This document shows, in pieces, positions 9,430 to 18,180 of a DNA stretch of 33,940 nt; position 1 is the stretch's first letter; each line of letters starts with the position of its first letter. The translations under genes and the position numbers were made by a program. Source of the DNA: Acrasis kona (lineage: Eukaryota; Heterolobosea; Eutetramitea; Acrasida; Acrasidae); the NCBI GenBank assembly GCA_026419775.2, contig JAOPGA020000094.1, positions 1 to 33,940 on the forward strand. The letters are read 5' to 3'. The notes beneath the pieces were generated by a model. It saw only the letters and a program-made list of their open reading frames with translations. It had not been told where the DNA came from and did no database searches.

Positions 9430-10450
9430 TGTGAATTAAGGTAGCCAATCAGATCGCTGATTCATGGGTAATCATTGTGTCATAGTTCGAGTCGTAATTA
9501 GTTTTGGCTGTTCTAAATCTTCTAGGCGCATGTCTATATTCATTGACAACTTCAAATGTGTGTTGGATGACCCAATCTTTCATTTCACAATCCTCAACTT
9601 ATATGGTGATAGATGAATGCGACAATGATGGTTTGAATGCATTTTGTATCCTTCGTTAACTAATTGGCATTACCGTATTCTAACCGATTCGCAATGTCAC
9701 AATTTGCGTGTGATCGAGATGCGAATTGTACGCGTCATCTATCGAGAGTTGGTGGCGTTGCTTTGAGTTCATTTCCCTCTTCGTGTCATCCCTACTTGTA
9801 GATTTGCAGGTCTCCTCGTAAAACTGATCTTGATTCTTTCACAAATGAATCAATCAGATTGTGATTCATCACACCAATTCATCAATCCCTCAATCTTGAG
9901 ATTTAATCATCTCCTCTTCGCATCATATGATTTGAAATTAATGTTGATTCATTTCTAATTGATCGAAAATGTCTGTCGTTTGGCGTATAGAATTGTATAT
10001 TCAAAGCTGACTATTGGTGCTTCAACGCATGTTGGTACGAATTTGATTAGCTGATCGCGATCGAGTATTCGAGAATAGAGGTTATGATGCATGTCTTTCG
10101 TCAACGACCGTTTCACAATACCAAGTTCGTCTTGTTGGTGACGTGTAAATCATGATGCAATGTTTGTCGAGAGTTGATACCGCAATTGATAGTGACGATG
10201 ATGTCCTTCTTTGAAATATCTACACGTGTGTCCATTCTTAATCAAGCACAATGTAGGTCTATGTTGTTGATCACCTCAAATCAGCCTTCTCATCCATGAG
10301 TTATTTGGCACTAATTTGCTCTCGCGTAGATCCTTGGACCTTTTTGCATGTGTTGCTCTGGCTGGTTTCGTTGTGTACAATTGTTTAGTTTCGATTTGGA
10401 CTTGTCACTTTGTTCGGATGTTGATCTAATTTGAAAATATCAATAATGGT
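9430..10450 (-). pseudogene. Copy B of the unknown three-copy gene family (degenerate)
   Basis: On the plus strand it runs collinear with copy A (GCCAATCAGATCGCTGATTC against GCCGATCAGATTGCTGACTC; TCCTTCGTTAACTAA against TCCTTAGTTAACTTA; GAGTTCATTTCCCTCTT in both). On the minus strand it matches copy C, including AYNSHLDHTQIVTLRIG and GDLQIYK, with stops and indels between them. The block at 10050-10105 (CGCGATCGAGTATTCGAGAAT) also matches 8275-8305 in copy A. The boundaries are approximate. Confidence 0.55.
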
Positions 10451-11330
10451 CGATACTGTTAACTGTGGATATTAATGTGAAATGTATTTCAGGCTGGATT
10501 CTAACGGTGATTTAATTGCATCTTGAGTACTGGTTAAGCGCCGTGATTGCATTTGTGTCCAATCTCTTCGTGTAATAGGCTCAACAATTCTCTCTGCTGA
10601 TTTGATTTCCGTTCACAATCAGTCACAATCGTATCTCCCTCTACTTGTGGCAGTAACGTTTGACGACTGTGGGTGGTTCAAAGTGTTAATGCGAATTTAC
10701 GACGGCGATCAAGTATGTGATGTAAGAACTGCTTGTCTTGAATCATCATACAGGACATCATACTGAATCAGTTTGTATGGCATCTTCATTTAGACACGAA
10801 TGGTGCACATTGGTCGGCAAGTGTTTGTTGAGTGCAACTGTCTTTTTGATATCTCGTCCGATGTTCTTTACATGTGTTGTTTTCTAACACCACGTTTGCT
10901 TCTTATTTGTACTTGACGTTTTCTTTAATTGTGCATTGTGGCGGTAAAGAACTGACTTGCTCGGACGGATTCTATATAAAGCTAATGCGTCAGTCGAAGC
11001 ACTTATATTACTACTTACTATTCTGCTCGATGCACACAAGCGTTATTCTAGCCTTGCGAATGTGTTTTACTGACGTATGCACACTCAGTGTTGCGTCACA
11101 GTTGGCTGAAAGGATTGTAATCTATCAAAAGAGGAGCACTTGTGATACTCGGCAGCAAAGCAAGTACACGAAAGAGAGCGGAGACGCAACAGCAATTATG
11201 GATGAGTAGACTACCTGACCTCTGTTTAAACAGTGTGCACTCGGCGTACCTCGACTGGCACTCGAATCTGGACTTTGTCTCTGGACTTCTGGGTGTCCGG
11301 GCAGAGATGTCACTTCACAGTTCCCAAACA
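10451..11330. other. No recognised gene; composition shifts towards G+C near 10.9 kb
   Basis: A plus-strand ORF at 10874-11209 (111 codons) has no known domain and I do not call it a gene. A TATA-like CTATATAAAGC at 10972-10982 lies about 360 bp before the first 108-bp unit. From about 10.95 kb to 11.95 kb the sequence is visibly richer in G+C than its flanks. Confidence 0.35.
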
Positions 11331-11337
11331 AAGCATG

Positions 11338-11831
11338 CAAGAAAGTGTACACGCGTATACGCTCTGCAACCGTTACGGCCACATGTCCGGAAGCATGTTG
11401 TGTGCTAACCTTTCGGTTAGCGCGGCCTGATCGCCTTACGGAGCCTTACTCGCAATACCCTGTCTGTTTCCTGAGGAGAAAACACCTGGTGGCTCTTGGG
11501 TCTTGGACAAATCATACAAGAAAGTGTACACGCGTATACGCTCTGCAATCGTTACGGCCACATGTCCGGAAGCATGTTGTGTGCTAACCTTTCGGTTAGC
11601 GCGGCCTGATCGTCTTACGGAGCCCAACTTGTAACGACTTGTCTGTTTCCTGCGAAGAAAACATCGGGCGGGGTGATGTACTTCGACTTATAACTGACCT
11701 GGCAGCACAGTTCCCAAACAATACAAGAAAGTGTACACGCGCGTACGCTCTGCAATCGTTACGGCCACATGTCCGGAAGCATGTTGTGTGCTAACCTTTC
11801 GGTCAGCGCGGCCTGATCGTCTTACGGAGCC
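11338..11831. repeat. Array of three 108-bp conserved units with divergent spacers
   Basis: The units are 11338-11445, 11517-11624 and 11724-11831, each exactly 108 bp from CAAGAAAGTG to GGAGCC. Units 1 and 2 differ at two positions, and unit 3 at a few more. The spacers are 71 and 99 bp and share only a TGTCTGTTTCCTG(A/C)(G/A)(G/A)AGAAAAC word, which also recurs near 11900. Each unit holds a palindromic stretch (GTGTACACGCGTATACGC) and a hairpin GCTAACC-TTTC-GGTTAGC, perfect in units 1 and 2 and with one mismatch in unit 3. Unit starts are 179 and 207 bp apart, so no constant coding frame runs through the array. Tandem non-coding RNA genes or a satellite-like element are possible. I recognise no family. 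Confidence 0.7.
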
Positions 11832-11975
11832 TTACTTGCAATACTTTGTCTGTTTCCTGCGGCCTTACCGTCTTGTTGAGTATAACTTGTGGCAGCCTGT
11901 CTGTTTCCTGAGAAGAAAACATGGAATGGATCTTGGAAGAGTCGGGGCAAACCATAATGCATCACTGTTAAATAG

Positions 11976-12253
11976 GAGGCAGGCATCACATATACATTTA
12001 AAAATGCATATAAGGCACAGCTGTATCCAAAGAAAAGTGAATTTTTCTCATTTGGAGGTCTGATTCAAGGTGGAGATCTATTGGATATTCTTGAAGTAAT
12101 CCACCAACGGTAAGTGAATTTGACTTTTATAATGTAAGATTAGTTTGGAAAAGGAAGGGTGTTACTTACCTTCTATCAATATCATGTAGGCACATACAAC
12201 GTGAGATTGTATTCGTGAAACGCATGACGCAAAAGTTGTGGGTGTCGCGATGA
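11976..12253 (+). CDS. Orphan terminal exons of an unrecognised gene (partial)
   Basis: An open stretch from 11976 to 12109 has the look of real protein (SFGGLIQGGDLLDILEVIH). It ends at a good donor (GTAAGT at 12110). An acceptor at 12189 leads to a second open stretch (HIQREIVFVKRMTQKLWV) that stops at 12251-12253. The implied intron is 80 nt, longer than most here. No in-frame ATG precedes it, and a TAG lies at 11973-11975, so an upstream exon would be needed. Only the 108-bp array and unclear sequence lie upstream. It may be the 3' remnant of a displaced gene. The family is unknown. Confidence 0.3.
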
Positions 12254-12778
12254 CCATATCTTAGTTTGCTTGTTTATTCGAAATAACGGACAGTCAACCA
12301 AACAAAAAAGTAAGAACGAGAGGTAATGATAATCAGTAAATGCTTTATACAAAAATCATACGAAAATACTAGAGAATGGATTTTTGTTGAAATGAGGTTT
12401 TAATTTTCATGTAAAAAGATAGACATTTGAGACTAACTTGTCAAATGGCTGTTTATCCCCAACTGGTTCAAATCTTCACGTAATAAAAAAATACATTTTT
12501 CACAAAATGCTGATTGTATTCCAATAAACCCCGTTGGAGTTTGAAAACCTTTCACTGCACCTCGTAGTAGAATAGATAAAAATAGTTTTCGAAAGTCAAG
12601 ACCAAACATCTCAGACGCACAAGCCATTACTCTTCACTTTTCATAGTACAAAAAAGATCATCTGACTTTAATGCAATTGAATTTAAATCAACGACGAAAT
12701 TAATCCATTACATCGAATAATAATATGTGATCTCACTCAATACTTTATACAGCATCATAAAGTCTTTGTATGTTCTCT
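12254..12778. other. AT-rich intergenic region with one small ORF
   Basis: A minus-strand ORF at 12433-12627 (64 codons, opening MACASEMFGLDF) starts with ATG and has a mixed composition compatible with coding, but no recognisable domain. Nothing else is seen. Confidence 0.3.
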
Positions 12779-13063
12779 TCATAATTTGTCCATTGACCTT
12801 ATGATTCTATAGATGGCCTCCCTGTCTGTTCGATACCTCCCCACCATCTCCATCATCTTCTGCGCCATTGGATTGGGCACATCCGCACTCAAACACCCTC
12901 TGTAATATACGTATTGATCATGGTACTGCCGATGGGCTTTTGTGTAGTGTGCAAATCCTAAATCAGTGTGGATCAACACATGGTAGTTACCTCTGTTTGG
13001 TGCAATAGCTATATAGTCCATTGTTTTTGTATGGAATGCGTCAATATTGTGACTTGCTTTCAA
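12779..13063 (-). CDS. Hypothetical protein fragment (up to 94 codons)
   Basis: Not recognised. The ORF is rich in His, Tyr and Met (YIAIAPNRGNYHVLIHTDLG; then DREAIYRIIRSMDKL near the C-terminus) and reads like genuine protein. The open frame begins without an ATG. The first in-frame ATG is at MDYIAIA, giving about 80 residues. A splice acceptor upstream is possible, but the next 200 bp on that side are low-complexity AT sequence, so an upstream exon cannot be placed. It could be a small gene or a remnant of a larger one. Confidence 0.4.
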   Translation of the reverse strand: MKASHNIDAFHTKTMDYIAIAPNRGNYHVLIHTDLGFAHYTKAHRQYHDQYVYYRGCLSADVPNPMAQKMMEMVGRYRTDREAIYRIIRSMDKL

Positions 13064-13105
13064 ACTTTAATTAATAAATATTTATTTGTCAATATTATTA
13101 TTTAT

Positions 13106-13109
13106 ATAT

Positions 13110-13140
<31 letters not shown>
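13106..13140. repeat. TTTA tetranucleotide microsatellite
   Basis: Seven to eight TTTA units in a row lie in an AT-rich spacer between the hypothetical ORF and the peptidase gene. Confidence 0.9.
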
Positions 13141-13277
13141 AAGATTCTATAAATGGTTGACTTGCTTTTCTTTGTAACACTTCATCATTCAGATCATGCG
13201 ATCTTGACAGCAAATCAGCAAAAAAAGAATTCCAATAAAAGATCAAATGAAAGGCTTAATCATTTACAGTCAAAAAT

Positions 13278-14714
13278 TCAAAAATAAACAGTTTTATTAA
13301 AAAATTTCTTCAAAATGTCATTGTGTTTTCTCAAGTATGGCTCAGCAAGTTTGAGTTGGGTGGCGGTAAGTGTTGGAAGCACTTCCGAGCCGTAAACAGC
13401 AACGAAACCTGGGTAGTCCACACTCATTATAGTTGCTTCATACTTCTTCATCATTTTTATTCCAACAACGTTGTTGATGACCATACCAATCAACTCTACC
13501 TTTCTATCAGCGACAACATAAGCGGGGCATCCACTAAAGCCAGGTCCACAGTGCAGTTTGCAGTAGATAAAATTCTTCTCCACTGATGTTACAAAGCCAA
13601 AAGAGTAGTTTCGTTTATCAAAAGCGACGATATCTTCAAGCTGCTGTATAGTTGGCGTGACTCCATAAAGGGTGCTGTACCTTCTGCTGATCTCAGAATC
13701 ATTAATTTTAGAAGGGTATCCAACTATGACCACAATGTTTCCTGGGCTAATTTTCCTGTGTGTTGGTATAACAACGGGTACAGGTGCTTTTGGCGAAGGT
13801 GTTTGTCTTAGGTGAGCAATATCGTATTGGGTGCTCATTTTAGGTCCAGTTCCATACTCTTGGTCAACATCAGGGTATTTGATACCAAACTTCATGATTT
13901 TTTGAATGTCTTGTATCTCAACCCTTGTGGGGGAGTTTAACATTTTGACCTTAGAATGGACAGTGAGTTGCGGAAAAGATTTGTGATCATCAGTTTTCCC
14001 TTGGTTGTATGGCTCGTTTCCAGCATTGTACAGATGTGCTATCATTGTATAACCCTTTCCATCTTTTTTAACTGCAACATGACGCGCGGTAACTAAAACA
14101 GAATCAGATAGGTAGAATCCGGATCCTGTGCTATATTTGGTCTTTTGAGCACCATCTGCTATCGATGTTTTAACTGATCTGCAGAATGTTTGAAAAGTGC
14201 AGCTCCCAATATATGCCCACTCTGTTAATGAAATGGATCTTGTGACCTTCTCAATTGAATGCTCCGTAACAAAAATAGCGTCTATAAATGGAGTAATAAA
14301 ACACCTAGGGTCGAACTTAATTGGGGAGTAATCGCCATTCTTACCGGGCTCGTTATCTGCGGTCACCATCTGTGTTGAAATGTCAATGTCATTGATTACA
14401 AAGAACTGGTAATTTCCTCTAATTGTTCTGTTTGAAACAAGTCCTGTAAATGAAAGTGGTACATCCACAAAAACGAAACTATTAATTAAACTACTTCTTA
14501 TGCTGAAAACCCTCAGAAACAATCTGCTTCCATACGGTGTGTTTATAAAGTCGTAGATTGCTCCTGATTCTAACAACATAATAAATAAATTAATCATAGG
14601 ATAATTCAAATCTTCACATGATTTATATATGTTATTCAAGGTTTTAGAATAACTCTTGAAATCTTTGTTTATCGGAACAAATAGTATTACGTTGGATAAA
14701 ATGTCCTCAATCAT
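13278..14714 (-). CDS. Trypsin-like serine peptidase, 478 aa, intronless
   Basis: The chymotrypsin-fold triad is readable: His212 in VTARHVA, Asp298 in YDIAHLR, and Ser394 in GPGFSGCPAY (the usual GxSGGP with Cys in place of the second Gly). The peptidase domain spans about residues 165-440 and resembles the broad trypsin-like peptidase group that includes HtrA-like enzymes. No PDZ domain is seen. The N-terminal 160 residues are unrecognised. There is no signal peptide and no clear membrane segment, so a cytosolic or nuclear site is likely. The ATG at 14714 is the first in frame, and the ORF is uninterrupted. The AATAAA polyadenylation-like word overlaps the last codons. Substrates are unknown. 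All triad residues are present, so activity is plausible. Confidence 0.8.
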   Translation of the reverse strand: MIEDILSNVILFVPINKDFKSYSKTLNNIYKSCEDLNYPMINLFIMLLESGAIYDFINTPYGSRLFLRVFSIRSSLINSFVFVDVPLSFTGLVSNRTIRGNYQFFVINDIDISTQMVTADNEPGKNGDYSPIKFDPRCFITPFIDAIFVTEHSIEKVTRSISLTEWAYIGSCTFQTFCRSVKTSIADGAQKTKYSTGSGFYLSDSVLVTARHVAVKKDGKGYTMIAHLYNAGNEPYNQGKTDDHKSFPQLTVHSKVKMLNSPTRVEIQDIQKIMKFGIKYPDVDQEYGTGPKMSTQYDIAHLRQTPSPKAPVPVVIPTHRKISPGNIVVIVGYPSKINDSEISRRYSTLYGVTPTIQQLEDIVAFDKRNYSFGFVTSVEKNFIYCKLHCGPGFSGCPAYVVADRKVELIGMVINNVVGIKMMKKYEATIMSVDYPGFVAVYGSEVLPTLTATQLKLAEPYLRKHNDILKKFFNKTVYF

Positions 14715-15384
14715 TCAAAAATCCATTAATCTCTGATTGTCCTTACTTAAAGATGTTGCAACGCGTCTTTTTTGAATGTTTTTGGCAAAACGACGATATT
14801 GTAATATTATTTTATATTTTTTGCTACCCCGTCCTTGAACCAGTCTGAGATCAACAATGAGTTGTTCTACTTCTCAACGGCTCCTCTCCATCAAATAGAA
14901 TGTTTTTAATGGGTACAAATGCAATTTTTCATTATTGATTGTAGTCGGATGTTGTACTCGTCAACGAATCCTGCAACTGAAAAATTGTTGATATATACCT
15001 GGTTGGCTTGTTGTTCTTAATTTGCCATTGGATGTCTTCAGACAAATCCCCTACGTGACACTTGAACATTTATCTGCTTCTTACTAAAATATCCAGAAGA
15101 ACCTTCATTGATCCGTTTCTCCAAACTCGTCCTGTACATATACTACAGCGCTCTCTAGACATTTTTGGTACAATCGAACTAGGCAAAGTGCTTAAGTTCA
15201 ATGTGTATCTTATCTGATTGTCCCTCAGCGCCATCTAGACTCGATGGATGTAGAGTTATTTTTAATTTTTGGCTGGTTTGCAATATTATAGTATGGAGGG
15301 GGAATGTGTTCTTGAGAACAGGTTCTTTGTAATGTTGCACTCAATCTGTCAAAGCCTTGACTTTTATTTGCAAACTCACATACC
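14715..15384. other. Intergenic; no recognised gene
   Basis: AT-rich sequence upstream of the peptidase gene. I see no conserved ORF, RNA gene or clear promoter motif. The right end merges into the dispersed repeat. A minus-strand ORF at 15225-15485 falls largely in that repeat and shares the words RVDQA and NKCNQ-like residues with the other copy. I read it as repeat sequence. Confidence 0.4.
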
Positions 15385-15545
15385 GCCTGATCAACTCTAG
15401 AGATCCTTAAGGTCTCACAACAGAAGGGTCGATCTAGTACTTGGTTGCATTTGTTGTGTTTATCTCTTTTTGGCTGTACTCGCACTTTTGCAGACTCGCA
15501 AAAGGTAGTGGTGTAGAATGCAGGTTACCCTTACATCGCCAGATA
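15385..15545. repeat. Dispersed repeat, left part (split by hAT element)
   Basis: It matches 5393-5585 closely (GCCTGATCAACTCTAGAGA, GGTTGCATTTGTTGTGTTT, AAAAGGTAGTGGTGTAGAATGCAG, TTACCCTTACAT). The match stops at the hAT insertion and resumes at 17611. Confidence 0.75.
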
Positions 15546-17610
15546 CCGGTACCTAGGGCTCGACATGAATACGAATAAACTCGATTTAACTCGAGTAAAT
15601 AAAATTGAATCATTACTCAATTGATTTTTTTTGTAACAGCAATAAGAATCAAGTTTGGATCAAACATACATACTTGTTAAATGTAATTATTGCGATTGGA
15701 CACAAAAGGGGAAAGGAACTTCAAACATTTTACGTCATTTTAGAGCGAAACACAAAACGGAGGCTGCTTTAATATTGAATGAAGACGTTGATCCAACAAT
15801 TAATAAAATAGGTAGTGAGGCACTTTTTCGAGACGATATCGTTCAGTTCATTTTGGAGGAGAATCAACCACTTACTTTTTGTGAAAGCAACGCTTTCAGA
15901 CAACTTCTCCGAAATCAAAATGTAAAACATGAAGTGTCAGCAACAACAATCAGACGATTGATTGCGTCCAAACTAGAAGAGTCTGATAGCGGCCTTATCA
16001 ATTTATTAAATTCTACTTGTGAAGCTGCTGCTTCGATTTTAGATGCATGGACAAGTCCTAATCAACAAGGGTTTTTAGCAATCATTGTTTGTTGGTTAAC
16101 CCCTGATATGGAGATGATGCAGCGAGTTATTGAGTTTGACACAATAGAAGGACATCATTCTGGTTTCAATCTATCAGCAAAACTGACAGATGCTCTTCAA
16201 AAGTACAATTTGATGGAAAAGCTGATCTCGATTACTGCAGACAATGCTTCCAATAATAAAGCACTCAATAACGGAATGCTTGATTCTTTACAACAAAAGA
16301 TTCAACATGGTCGTCAACATTCAATAAAATTCCAAGGAGCACATAGCTTTGTTCAATGCTTAACTCATGTTATAAACCTTATTGTCAAAGATATTCTTCA
16401 TACATTAAAATGTGGAGATTTCAATGAGGCTGAAGATTTGGTTGGAAAGATTGAAGAGATGGATCAATTTACATCAATTGGCTCTGTTTTAAAATTGCGC
16501 TCATTGATAATTTACATTAGAAGAAGTCCTTTGAGAAGACAGGAATGGGAAGTGTTAGTACCGTTAGATCAACAAAAGAAGAGCATGCAGCTTGATATGA
16601 AGGCGAGATGGAACTCTACATTCAACATGATTGATGATGCTCTCCAATTTCCAAGAGAAATTAAGCTGTATACACAACAGTATGTACCGGAATTAGCATT
16701 CACCAATAATGATTGGGATCTTCTGGAAGATTTGTTCAAGTGTCTCAAGCCATTTAAAAAAATGATAGATGAATTATCAGCTAGTACACCACAAATTCTC
16801 AATGAGCTCCCAGCGTATTATGCTCTCCATGATCTTCTTCATGATGTATCAGAGAAGAAAAAGGGATTCAAAAATATCCAAGATGGTATTGCCAATGCAT
16901 TCAAGTATGCAATTCAAAAGTATGACAAGTACTATTCTTTGATGGATCGTTCTCTAACTTATTATATTGCTGCAACACTGGACCCGCGTTACAAGAGTGT
17001 TTGGATGAAGCAGCAATTAACAGAGGAGGGTTATGATACAATCCTTCAACAAATCATAGAGAAAATAAAGACTGATTTCAAAGTTTTGGATAATGATGTT
17101 GAACAGACACCACCAAGTTCAGATTATAGCCTGCAATCATTTATGCAGAGGAGTATGGACAAGCACAAATACATCAACGATGTTGATGAGTATTATGAGA
17201 CATCTGTGATCTACGCAAAAACAGACAAGGACATATCCAATTTTGATTTTGCTGTCAAATGGTGGAAGGATAATCAGAAGGCGTACCCAATTATGTTTAA
17301 AGTAGCACGTCAGTACTTGTCTATACCATCAACATCTGTTAATGTTGAGCGATTGTTTAATGAGAGCAGAGATGTGTTATCAATTAGGCGTCATAGCATG
17401 TCATCTGAACTTTTCAGACAGACTATGCTTTTGAAGGATCATTATCGAAACAAATAAAGTTATTTTTAAATTTACTCACGAATAATTTAAATATTACTTG
17501 AACTTGATTTGATTTGCAGAATTACTTATGGATATAAACAACCCGCGAATAAATTATTTGAGTAATTGAGTCTAATACGATTCGAGTCGACTCATACCGA
17601 GCCCTACCGG
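15546..17610 (+). mobile_element. hAT-superfamily DNA transposon, ~2.06 kb
   Basis: The ends are inverted: TAGGGCTCG-A-C-ATGA on the left (15554-) and its complement TCAT-A-C-CGAGCCCTA on the right (17593-17606). These match the YAGGG-type hAT termini, and a few extra matching bases (CCGGTA) lie outside. Comparison with the uninterrupted repeat copy near 5580 shows that the host sequence is CATCGCCAGA before and CCAGACGTCAAATG after. CCAGA is therefore duplicated, as part of an imperfect 7-8 bp target-site duplication, the length typical of hAT. A single transposase ORF fills most of the element. The exact end bases are uncertain by a few nucleotides. Confidence 0.8.
15655..17457 (+). CDS. 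hAT transposase with BED zinc finger (about 600 codons, start unresolved)
   Basis: It cuts and pastes the surrounding element. The BED-type zinc finger is at residues 10-33 of the open frame (C10, C13, H28, H33; CNYCDW and ILRHFRAKH). The RNase-H-like catalytic core has Asp130 in ILDAWTS and Asp196 in TADNASNNK. The hAT CxxH signature is at 235-238 (CLTHVINLIVKD), with an RW motif in MKARWNSTF. A C-terminal dimerisation domain covers about residues 525-598 (WWKDN, LSIPSTSVNVERLFN), with Glu565 as the likely third acid. The frame has no ATG before the finger. It opens after a TAA at 15643-15645, and the first internal ATG is near residue 152. Either a small upstream exon or a lesion near the start is needed. 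A good acceptor (TTTTTTTTGTAACAG) ends at 15639 but leads into a different frame, which contains NQVW, the BED tryptophan motif. A short frameshift near 15656 is thus likely. Confidence 0.85.
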   Translation: MDQTYILVKCNYCDWTQKGKGTSNILRHFRAKHKTEAALILNEDVDPTINKIGSEALFRDDIVQFILEENQPLTFCESNAFRQLLRNQNVKHEVSATTIRRLIASKLEESDSGLINLLNSTCEAAASILDAWTSPNQQGFLAIIVCWLTPDMEMMQRVIEFDTIEGHHSGFNLSAKLTDALQKYNLMEKLISITADNASNNKALNNGMLDSLQQKIQHGRQHSIKFQGAHSFVQCLTHVINLIVKDILHTLKCGDFNEAEDLVGKIEEMDQFTSIGSVLKLRSLIIYIRRSPLRRQEWEVLVPLDQQKKSMQLDMKARWNSTFNMIDDALQFPREIKLYTQQYVPELAFTNNDWDLLEDLFKCLKPFKKMIDELSASTPQILNELPAYYALHDLLHDVSEKKKGFKNIQDGIANAFKYAIQKYDKYYSLMDRSLTYYIAATLDPRYKSVWMKQQLTEEGYDTILQQIIEKIKTDFKVLDNDVEQTPPSSDYSLQSFMQRSMDKHKYINDVDEYYETSVIYAKTDKDISNFDFAVKWWKDNQKAYPIMFKVARQYLSIPSTSVNVERLFNESRDVLSIRRHSMSSELFRQTMLLKDHYRNK

Positions 17611-18180
17611 CCAGACGTCAAATGTGTGATTTGATTGTCCCTGGTTCGACGAGTGTGCGTGGACTTCATGGTGGTAAAATGTTTGAATGAATCACAGCGA
17701 ACTATATTAAATTAACGAGTTTGTTTCTTCGAGCATTTGTTAGTCCTGTGGTTAATTGGAACTATGAGGATGAATATCAGGTCATTATAATGTGCATGTT
17801 TGTTTTGGCAATGCTTCGTGTGCTTTGCTTGTTGTTGCTACCAGCAAGATTGATTAAGTGCATATGATCGAATTGTGTTGCAAGTAATAAATGTATTTTT
17901 GACATCCATGACAGCTTTGAATTCTATGCTTGAATTATGTATGTGTTTGCGTAAAAGTAGTGGAATGATATGGAGGGAAATATAATCAACTTGGCTAGTA
18001 ATGGAAGGAGCAACGTGAAGTCGAATAGGAGCACCACAAAAATAATAACGCTGGATCGAGATGGCATGAAAGAATTGAAGACGTGAAAGTCAACATTTAT
18101 AAATGGACACGACATTAATGTTGATTTTAAAATTAATTAACAAATAAAAGTACAGTGGTCTTCAAAGAGTATTTTTGTTG
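17611..18180. repeat. Dispersed repeat, right part
   Basis: It continues the repeat after the hAT element: CCAGACGTCAAATGTGTGATT matches 5580-5598, and ATATGGAGGGAAA-ATAATCAACT, ACATTAATGTTG and TTAAAATTAATTA match 5848-5874 and 6283-6310. TTTGTTAGTCCTGTGG near 17738 also occurs near 3365. No gene is recognised; a minus-strand ORF at 17924-18115 falls inside the repeat. Confidence 0.65.

Noticed and set aside
11338-11831. 5S rRNA or another known RNA in the 108-bp units
   Set aside because: Only a short TACGGCCA-like word matches 5S rRNA; the conserved arms of 5S are absent. No tRNA boxes are present.
11125-12063. ORFs of 63-110 codons through the 108-bp array on both strands
   Set aside because: The units are offset by 179 and 207 bp, so no constant frame exists, and the repeated peptide is a by-product of the repeated DNA.
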